The position numbers and the translations under genes are program-made. A stretch of DNA of 64,000 nt, from the NCBI GenBank assembly GCA_003116995.1, contig BDSL01000121.1, forward strand, positions 124,001-188,000, in the 5' to 3' direction. The notes beneath the pieces are model-generated. The model was not told the origin of the DNA and searched no databases. It saw nothing but the letters and a program-made list of their open reading frames with translations. Position 1 is the first letter of the stretch. Every line of letters begins with the position of its first letter. This document shows positions 21,001 through 30,200 of the stretch, one piece after another. The stretch is from Yamagishiella unicocca (lineage: Eukaryota; Chlorophyta; Chlorophyceae; Chlamydomonadales; Volvocaceae).

Positions 21001-24000
21001 CAAGGAAAGGCTCCAGGGGAGGAGGTCAGAGGACCTGGGCTCGATGCACCTGGGCTGCTAGGTGGTTGCTAGATGGTTGGCCGTCCTCTCGCGCAACGTA
21101 CACTCTCAAACCTACCCGTCTACCTATTTTCCTTATTATCTCCCTCAATCACTACCCGCCCCCTTATTATATCTCTCCAATCTCATTGGTTACCATATTC
21201 GGCCGCACTCCAACCGGCCGCGCTGATCTGCCCCGATTTCCCGTCGAACCTAAAATCACCACATGCCATACGCCACATGCCATGCGCCTCTTGACGCCGC
21301 TGCTCCGCCCCGATTTCCCATCAAACCATGCACATCGACATGGCAGGTCGCGCCGCGGGGGGCAGCAAGAAGGACGCCAAGCACAACGCGGCGGCAGCCT
21401 GCCTGGACCGGCTGCTTGCGATGGGTCAGGTGAGCTGGGCCGGATGATCAACCCCATGTTGCCGGGGCGAGCGGGGCATTGAAGGCCTGGCGGGAAGACG
21501 AAAGCGACACATCTCTGCTGGCGGCCGTGAAACCTACGCAAGCGGCTGGGGGCGAGCTGGTTGGCTTCAACTGTCAAGCACTGCATTGCCTGTGAATGAC
21601 AGGACGAGCAGGCGCGATCGGGGGGTTGGGGTTGGATGCGGAATCTAGGAAGCAGGAGGGGTCGTTTTGGCGCTTGAAGCCAGACGTCGGCGGGTACTCC
21701 GGCTTGACATCAGAGCAGCCGCGCTGGCACCAGGAACTGTAACCGTTACAACAAAAAAGGAGCGGATCCAGCCTCGGAGAGCGGATCCAGGCATTCAGAG
21801 CGGATCCAGCCTCTGAGAGCGGATCCAGCCTCATGAGGGCGGATCCAGCATCTCACCGCGGATCCAGCCTCTCACAGCGGATCCAGCCTCTGAGAGCCGA
21901 TCTAGACTTTGGGAGCGGATCCAGCCTCTGCTAGTTTGCCCCCAGGAGGCGGATTTGAGACGCACCGGCTGTCCGGCTGCCTGATTTGCGCTACGAGCTC
22001 ACCTGTGGCCCTCGCCGGGTTGCCTATTCAGGTAACTCCGAATGAGCTCGCAGCGGCCATGACGTTCCAGGCCCAGAACTCTGCTGGGATCGGGGGCCTC
22101 GGCGGCGATCCTTTCGCCGGGGGTTCCGCGGGCGGCGGCTCGGGTAGCACCAACCCAGCAGCCGCAACGGCAATGGCCCAAACGCAGAACATCATGAGGC
22201 TAGGGCTGTATCCCAGGTAGGGGTGTTCGGACGGGGTGTCTTGGGGTTGCGGCACAGGTGGGCTAGGGGACTGGGGGCTGAGGCTGTACCGGTGATAGGT
22301 GGGGGAGAGACAGGCGCGAGTGTTTACGTGAGTGCGTATGTGCGTGTGACGTGTGTGTGTATATGTGTTTGTGTGTGTTTTATAAATGCTGAGCTGAGCC
22401 GCGAAGTATACGTAGCGCGAGGAGACCAAGGGATCCGGAGTCAGTGCGGGGCGCCAAGAGTTACCGAAAGAAGCCCAGACTGGGTCCACGAGAAGCCAGA
22501 AGCCCAATTATGTAGCCGGCGGCCGCGCAGCGCTCCGATAGCCAGAAAGACGGTTGCGCCCCAACAACCGACGCCGCGCTGCTGCGGCGTAGGCGTGGCG
22601 CGAAGCACCTACAACTACCTAGCCTATGTACCTATTTACCTATCCTAGTGCGCAAGGCAGAGGTATAGGTGACAACGTCGCGTGCAATGCCAGTAACAGA
22701 CAGAGTGCCCGGCACAGGAATCCCAGCCCATGCCAAATGCGAGGAAACTGACCTGGGAAAGGAGAGGAAGAAGGACCAGGCGAAGCAGCAGAACGTTAGC
22801 GTTAGGTTGAAGGGCGAGAGAGACATGCGGGGCGAATGGAAAGGCAGGGACACACGTGAGCGCGCCGCGTCTATGGTAGAGTAGTTAGTAATGCGTTGTA
22901 AGGAAAAGAAGTGATGAAGAAAACGCGGAGATGTGGCATAAGGGCGCAAGCAGGCAATGCAGCGAGCCGTACAGGGATGCACGCAAGCAGGCACGCTGTG
23001 GCACAGAGGGGGAGGGGGAGAGAGAGGGATGCTGTGGGATGCTGTGTGTGTGTGTGACGTGCAAGGCACCTCCTCGCTGCGCCCCAGCTCAACTCACCTC
23101 AACTCACCGCCGGCGCTTCTGTCCTGTTCTCGGACCCCCGCTGCAAGCGTTTCTCGCCATTTGCCACGTTTTCGATGCCACCATCATCACATGCGTTTTA
23201 TTCCTCCTGTTCAGCTTCTATTATCGCTCATTTACCCAAGCTTGAATAGCTGGAGCGAACAGGTCTTCGCTGTGCTAATCGCGTAGCTGTTGCCAATGCC
23301 CTCCCACCGCGGTTGCCCGTGCCCGGATGCTGCCGTTTTTTTGCCTGGTTGGGCCGCCTGGCTCGTAGGTGTGAGGAGGTGATGCGGATGGTCCACTCCA
23401 CAGAATCCGGACGCGTCAAGACGATCCTGATGGTGCTCAACGAGTACGGCGTGCGAGCAAGATTTGCGGTGCGTGGGTGGTGGTGGGGTGGTAGTGGAAT
23501 GGCTGCGTGGGTGGTGGGGACGGGAGGGGTTCTGTAGAGTTTGGGGGACGGACGCGTCCCGCCATCCTCTCTTCCCACATCATCATTACCATCACAAATG
23601 CCACCGCCACCGCCAACAACACCAGCACCATCAACACCACAGGTTCAGCACGAGGAGCTTCCGTCGCCTGCGGCCTCGTCCCTGGCTGGACCCTTCAAGT
23701 TCCTGACACGGCTGACGGATGTTTCGGGCCTTGTGGTGGCACAGGCTACGGGAGTGGTGAGTGGCGAGGAGGGTTTTCGCGTCATGACTCCTGGATACAC
23801 AGGGACATCGCTTTCTGAGGTGCTTCCTCACGGGGGCCCGTTTGCCATCATGCCTGCCGGCTGCTTCGTCAAATGTCACCAAACTTTGAATTTGGGCTCT
23901 TCAACATATGTTTGACACAAATATTCACTTTCCGGAATTACTTCACACCACGCCATCATAAGTTAGTGCGCCTAATGTTCGCGCAGCGGGGGAGCGGCGG

Positions 24001-24211
24001 ACCCTCCCTGCAGCCAAACCCCCTGCCGACAGCACACTTGCCCTACCCTTACCGCGCCCCGTGGCCGTCCCTTTCGTCGGAACCGCCGGGCGGGATTTCG
24101 CAGGAGCTGCGCAGCAAGCAGGAAGCCAAGCAGGCCGCTGCGGCGGCGGTTATCGAATACGTCGTCGCCCACAACGTGGCGTCAGTCGACTCGGTGGCGC
24201 GCGGCAAGTGA
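18063..24211 (+). CDS. RNA-binding protein with RRM and two dsRBDs (DUS16-like candidate)
   Basis: Exons: 18063-18137, 18531-18647, 19523-19768, 20180-20293, 20845-20920, 21347-21429, 22032-22216, 23369-23468, 23643-23756, 23987-24211; all phases agree, giving about 444 residues. RRM, residues 2-80: VLFIGGVGPDV (RNP2-like) and GKCVGQAYVTV (RNP1-like). dsRBD 1, about 166-234: KPFYMLLHETCQKR, VLEGPDGAAFSC, GGSKKDAKHNAAAACLDRL. A Gly/Ala-rich linker follows. dsRBD 2, about 313-430, is more divergent, with an insert before RSKQEAKQAAAAAVIEYV. Intron 5 appears to use a GC donor (20921). Chlamydomonas DUS16, a nuclear pri-miRNA processing factor that partners DCL3, is described with one RRM and one dsRBD; homology is my inference. 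Animal and plant Dicer partners usually have two or three dsRBDs and no RRM. Confidence 0.82.
19165..19252. repeat. TTGTAGGTCCGGGG tandem repeat (intron 2)
   Basis: About five units of GGGTTGTAGGTCCGG, in the intron between the two RRM-ending exons of the RNA-binding protein gene. Confidence 0.8.
19905..20015. repeat. 18-bp GGTACGGCTGGGGCTCCC tandem repeat (intron 3)
   Basis: Six to seven copies in a row; the length is a multiple of three so spurious frames stay open. Confidence 0.9.
20665..20815. repeat. CGCCCCGCCGCCTCAT tandem repeat (intron 4)
   Basis: About nine near-identical 15/16-bp units just before exon 5 of the RNA-binding protein gene; pyrimidine-rich on the coding strand, merging into the acceptor tract. 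Confidence 0.85.
21738..21930. repeat. GGATCCAGCCTCTGAGAGC tandem repeat with inverted partner upstream (intron 6)
   Basis: Starts with CTGTAACCGTTACAACAA, the reverse complement of the word at about 16150, then eight to nine units around GCGGATCCAGCCTCTGAGA. It resembles the GATCC-rich repeat at 16616-16922 and may be another copy of the same element. Confidence 0.75.
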
Positions 24212-25698
24212 GGACACTGCTCGATGGATCCCGCATCGCATCCGTTGGCGTCAGCGTTAAACGCAGTGCGGCGCGAGTGGGCCGGAGGTTGGCCGCGGCC
24301 GCGCAGCGACAGCGGGCTTTGAGGCGATGGAGTGGGCGACGGTGTGCGTCGAAGAGTGTTGCATGCCTGTGCGGTTCGCAACTGCTGGCTGGTGATGCGG
24401 GGCTGGGGAGCGTCTCGAGCCGGGGCGAATCAGTGTCGCTGCCAGCCAGCGGACCCACGTGCATGCAGGGGCAAGCTGGGGCCGCGCGCCTCACCCTCTG
24501 GGAGGATGCAGCTGCCTATTATTGTTAGAGTAGATTCATGAAGGGCTGGGAGCGATTGGTTCCTTTCGGCAGACCCCCGGCAGAGGGGTCCTGCCGGCCC
24601 CCGCTGTGCGCATCGAAGAGTTCTCCCCAGATGGTATGCCCTTTAGAAACTCCATTTTCACATTGCACTATTCGTTCGTACTCATGGTGAGTTCGAGGAC
24701 GTCGCAGTCGCTGACTGTCAGTAAGGGCTTAGTGCATTGGTGCGACTGGGGCCGGAAAGTTATATTCTTGTGTGTCCTAGCCATCTGCATATCTGTGACG
24801 TCTGGTCCTTCTGGCCTGAGGAACCGCTGGTGCATCCGGCATTATCGTTGATCCCGCATCGTCGCAAACGTCATAACGCAACTGCATAACGTTTCCATGA
24901 AAAGACAGGTCCCGACGACATGGTGCATCCTTCCAAACACGGAGGGGCGTGTTGGGGGCGTCCTTGCGGCAGGCGACTGGGGCGGTGCAACGAACCACGC
25001 TGCAGGGGCCTAATGAAGAACCGAATTTAACACCTGAAAATGGCCGAGGCACGCAACAGCACTTTGTCCCTAAAATGGCAATGACGTCGCTGGAAAACAG
25101 CGCACACGAATTATCACCTGCAATCCAAGCAGGCCGCAGCATGGCTTCCCAGCGGCTATCGCTGCTGTCAGGCGGCAAACCTGCCTACCTCAGTCCCGGA
25201 GGCCAACGGATGGCAACGCCCGTCCCCTATGCGCGTGTTAACACGCAACCAAAACGCAAAACACGGCCAGCCTGGCTGCGCGCGCTCGCGGTCACGCAGC
25301 TCCGCGCTTTACAAACCAGCCGCCGGGCGCCTTCCTGGTTAGAACCCTGGAGGCGTCCAAGCGCCATCACCACCTCCCATCGCTACCATTACCGGTGCTC
25401 CGATAGAACCAGCTTGGTACTGCATTTTCCCTTGGCAGACAGCCGGCAACATTTTGGTACCGACATGGTTCCCTCAAGACGAGAAACATGGGACAAAAAT
25501 GGGACTGGAGTGCCCATGTAGGAGTTGTTGCCATGAAGAGATGCTGCGCAGGCAGGTGTAGCTCGGGCGCCCATATACCTTCCTCGCTAATCCACCGCGT
25601 CAGGCCGGTGCACCTTGACGCGGTGGATGACACAACCCGTTTGCCACCACCACCTTCGCAGCATCCTCGCTAACCGTCCTCTACCTGCCAAGCGTGCA
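24212..25698. other. intergenic between two convergent genes, nothing recognised
   Basis: Holds both 3' UTRs. TTACA at 25309-25313 (TGTAA on the minus strand) is a possible polyadenylation signal for the EMC8/9 gene. Open frames such as 24949-25521 are GC-driven and lack family likeness. Confidence 0.4.
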
Positions 25699-26419
25699 CT
25701 AGAGTGCGTTCCCAGGCAGCAAGAACTTGGAGGTCGCCGAAAAACTCTTGTTGAGCCAGTCCTTCGCGGCGTCGTCTAGGTGCTCCTCAAAGTCGTACAG
25801 CGTCCGGTGTTTGAGCTGCTTGAACATGGTGAAGAACTCCTCGCGCAGCTTCTTCCACTCGGTGCCCTTCAGCTGCAGCTTGGAGCCACCATCGGCATCG
25901 TCGGCAGCCTTGCCTTCGGAGGCACGCTTCCACCCCTTCGCCCCGTCCTTGCTGAAAAGTTCAAACGGGTTGTCCGCCTGTGCCTTGCAGAACTGCTCCA
26001 GCCGCTTATTGTCCAGCACGAGCACTACCGCGTCCGACTGGTGCTCTGACACTTTGTCCGCAATTTTCCGCCCTAGTGGCGAAAGCTCCCCGGGCCCGAA
26101 CCGCGCGTCCGACTGATAGTAGCCCACAATGCCAACGCTGCCAGCGATGTGTGTATATGATTCGACCTACACCACATAAATGGAGTCGGAGCGGGCGCTG
26201 GCAAGCGGCGATGCCACAAGATCTTACCTGCGCTAGCCCTATCTCCAGAGCAGGTGCTAATGACAGTGTTGTGTGGCACAAAGGAATGGCATCATGGATT
26301 TCCACATTGCCGTCCGCGCAGCTCCCCAGCAAAACGCCGTTGATGCTATTTGAAGGAAATTTAGCAGCGTGCGCTAGGATTTTTAGGAGAGCTACTTGGT
26401 CAACAGTGCACGCCACCAT
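25699..26419 (-). CDS. EMC8: ER membrane protein complex subunit 8/9 (EMC8/9, UPF0172)
   Basis: Two exons, 26419-26228 and 26166-25699, joined in phase 0 across a 61-bp intron, give 219 residues, the family's normal length. N-terminal HAAKFPSNSINGVLLGS and PALEIGLAQ, then IVGYYQSDARFG, LSPLGRKIADKV and VVLVLDNKRLE are hallmark blocks of EMC8/9. The C-terminal block KDWLNKSFSATSKFLLPG is also typical. The protein has an MPN-like fold without the metal-binding JAMM residues and forms the cytosolic face of the EMC insertase, which inserts tail-anchored and multipass proteins into the ER. Only one paralogue is expected in plants and algae. The assignment is firm. Confidence 0.95.
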
Positions 26420-27246
26420 AGTGGTGGCCTATGTGAAAGAAGTGCCAAGGTGCGGTGGCCGAAGCTCGAAACTGTTTCACTTGCGAGGGTCACGGATGCT
26501 TGAGTGGGAGAAAATTACGCCTTAAAATGTGTGTATCACCACAACTGCGCAAAACATTCTGGCGTAGTAATCTAATTTTGGGACCGTACCGCAGGCGATG
26601 CCGTACATTTCTGGCCCTCCAGGCGTATTGGTAGGCAGCTGCACCAACCTTTGCCCCTCCGTTCCCCAAGGCCGCCCAATTATGGACTGGTTTGCAACGC
26701 CCGGGCACATTATACGTTGCTGCACACCGCTGCACACCGCTGCACACTGCTGCACACGACCAGAGGCCACTGGTCCTCGCCTCTTAAGGCAAGGCAAGTG
26801 TCGTGCCGCGTCGACAGTCAGTAACGGCACATCGTGCCCTGCCGTCAATCGAGGCAGGCACGCACCAAAACGAGGAATGTCCTCCTGAAACCGGCACATC
26901 CTCCTGGCAGGGCTCTAACACACCCCCTGCTCCCCAGCCATACCCACCCATCCTGCTGGACATCGTCAACTTCAGTTCCCCAACTTACAAGTTGCCGTAC
27001 ATGCCTCACTTCCGCCGCGCCCCTTCCACCCAGCAGCATCCGCACCCCTGCCTCCCGCCGCTGTCCAAAAAAGATTTCCTCCGCTCCTCCTCTCCCGTAC
27101 ACTCTTCCCACAACTCCTTTCGCTACTACTCCCCCGCCGCACTCAAGCGCCCTGCTCTTGCCCACACGCACCACGACGCCCCCGCCCCACAGTCTCCCGA
27201 CGTTCCACCTTCCAGTCAACAAAACGCCACCACCACCACCACATTC
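26420..27246. other. spacer between EMC8/9 and the deubiquitinase gene
   Basis: TTACA at 26985-26989 (TGTAA on the minus strand), about 260 nt after the deubiquitinase stop, is a likely polyadenylation signal. The part nearest 26419 must carry the EMC8/9 promoter. Three GCTGCACACC-like units lie at about 26718-26755. Confidence 0.45.
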
Positions 27247-30200
27247 TCACGCCGGCGCCGGTACTACACCAGCCCCCGGCCCCGACTTGGGCGCCGGCGC
27301 CGGCGCCGCCACCGGCGCCGCCACCGGCGTCCGATACCTCTCCGCTGCCGCAATCACCTTGAGCCTCTCCCGCTCCTCCGGCCCCGCCACGGCCCCCGCC
27401 ACATCCACGTACATCAGCTGGTACTGGGGCCGCGTGAGCGTGTGCAGCCCGCGCCGCACGAAGCGCTGCCACTGCCGCCGCTGCGCCAGCGCCGTCTCGA
27501 GCGCCGATGAAGGCGCCCCAGGGTCCAGCACCAGCAGCGTGGTCACCCAGCCGCCGCCAGCGCTGCCGCTGCGCGGTTCCCGGCGGCGCTCGATTCCTAT
27601 GATGGTGCGGCTGTGGCCTTCATGCTACGGGGCCAAGGAGCGGGAGGGGAGAGGAGAGGGGAGACAGTTGCATGCCTCCGGCAACGAGGAGATTGATGGA
27701 GTTTTGAGGGGGATAAAGAGCTGGTGGCGGGTGTCGGAGCGGCTGGCTGGCCGCGTTTCTGGCGCGTTATACATCCGGCCAGCCTCCCAAAGCGTCCTCT
27801 CCCCTCCTCACCCTACCCAAGGCCACAGTCCCCGCCTGGAAGCACCACCTATCGCGGCCTATTGGGCACGATCGCGGTGGTTGCTTCATCTTGCACCGAC
27901 CCATATCTTTCTTGCGCCCTGGGTCTGTCGCCATGAATCACACGCTGATGAAGCATGGATGAGATGTTCATGAAGGTTAATCCCTTTTTGCTCTTCTTGC
28001 TACTTCCGTTACGTAAAGTGGTGCCGCACAACGTAAATTAACCGTATTACAAGATTACCAGCGGTGCTCCTCCCCGCTCCCCACAGCCCACATACCCCAC
28101 ACCGACTGGGCGCACCTGGAAATACAGCGGCGGCATGCCGGTGATGGTGACGGGCGAAGCGCGTAGCTGCGAGGCCGGCAGCAACGCGCCCCCCGGCCCT
28201 GATGTCGACAACCCGCCTCCAGCGAATGCGCCCATATGCACGCCCCCTGCAGCACCCGTCATCAAGTGCTGACGGGGGTGCTGCGGGTGCGGGTGCGGGC
28301 GCGCGTGCAGAGGTGGGTGGTGCTGCCGGCCTCCGCGCAGGTCCACGTCCATATCCACGTCCCCACCCACCATCGCGCCGCCGCCGACAGCGCCTAGAGC
28401 CGCGCCAGCTGATTGGGAGCGAGGTGAGACGCTAGCACCGGCGGCGCCGCCGCAGCTGGCCAGCGTAAGGCCCGGCACGGGGGCCCACATGTGGCGCGTG
28501 GGCGCGTGCTTTCCGGTGAAGTACTGCCACACCCAGTCCACGAGTGGTTGGTGCAGGTGCGCGAGGTGCTGCTGCCCCTGCTGCTTCTGCTGCCCCTGCT
28601 GCCGTCGGTCGGTCCGTTGCTGCTCGGCGCCCTTCGCCCCCCAAATCTTGGACAGGACTTCACCGCCTCCAGCCAGGTCTGTGTCCCCTGTCGCCACCGA
28701 CCCCGGACCTATCTGCACGAAGGGCGCCGCGGCCTCGCCCTCGGTCGCCCTGCAGGCGGCACAGAGGTCGTAGTTGGGGCAGGAGACGCTGCGGTGGCGG
28801 ATTCCACGGATGGGGCAGGTGCCGCACTGGTCGCACTCCACGCCCAAGTGGTACACGCTGCCGTCAGCCTCCCGGACCATGCTCCCCGCTTCGAGGCCGG
28901 CGCCGCCGGCACCGCCGGTGCCTGCCGCCGCACCGGGTAATTGGGCCAGTACGGTTAGGCAGGGTGAGGGTGAGGGTGTGGGTGTGGGTGTGGCGATAAG
29001 TCGACAACAACATTGGACCGGTTTTGATGCTGTGTCGGAAACGGAACCGCAATTGCGCGTGTGGAGTGGCGACGGGGGGAAGGCGTAAAATACGTTGACG
29101 CGAAAAGGGCATGATGGGGGGGGAAGGAGCAATCGCACGGGTCACAGGCTCGATGCGCTGGGGCCAACAGCCGCTGCCGCACCCTCAAAGTCGACGACTT
29201 GCGCCTGGACGCCGAAGCTGCGCAGCAGCGCCGCCGCCTCCGTGGTCCCGATCCACTTGCGGTCGCCCTGGCAGGCAGGAGGGCAGGAGGGCAGGCAGGA
29301 GGCAGGGATGTTGGGTGGCGCGTCTCCGCAGTTGGTGTCCCCAACGTTGACATCTCTGCCTCGGCCAACCCAGCGCCGGGTACAGCCCGGGCGACATGCG
29401 TCAGTCCGAACTACAACCGGCCCCTTGCGCCCCCCTCCCGGCATCCTCGCACCTGGATGCGGCCGCCCAGGCTCTCGCAGCCCAGCCGGTCGAACCCGGA
29501 GGCCCACGCGCACTCCAGCCAGGCCTGCAGCGAGCCTGCGCACGGCGCAGCAGCGGGGGCGGCAGGACGCCGCAGAAGAGGCACGGCGGAGGTCACAGGC
29601 AGGACGGCGCAGAAGAGGCACGGCGGAGGTCACAGGCAGGACGGCGCAGAAGAGGCACGGCGGAGGTCACAGGCAGGACGGCGCAGAAGAGGCACGGCGG
29701 AGGTCACAGGCAGGACGGCGCAGAAGAGGCACGGCGGAGGTCACAGGCAGGACGGCGCAGAAGAGGCACGGCGGAGGTCACAGGCAGGACGGCGCAGAAG
29801 AGGCACGGCGGAGGTCACAGGCAGGACGCCGAGTAACGTGGCTCTTCATTTAATGACCCAATAACGACCCAATAGGACCCACCGCACAGCAGCACAGGAC
29901 GCTGCGACCACCGCATCCGCCCGCCCGCGCAGCCCACCAAACCCACGCCCACCAATGTCCGGCACGTAGCCTGCCCCGCCGTAAAGCGCGTCCCTCAGCT
30001 GCGGTGTCCTCAGCATCAGAGCGGAGCTCATCATCTGGATGTTGCGCCAGCCGCAGCCCCAGCCGCGGTCGCTGGCGGCTGCGCCAAAGTGCTGCACCGG
30101 GCAGCACAGGTAGGCTTGGTAGCCGGCGCCTGCGGGCGGCGCAGAGGCAAATTCTGATTCCCCACTTCGGGGATCTGAGCGGGGGTATGAAAGGGAGCCC

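Noticed and set aside
29142..29864. Arg/Gly-rich plus-strand repeats resembling a protein with HRQDGAEEARRRS units
   Set aside because: Product of the 37-bp intronic minisatellite of the deubiquitinase gene.
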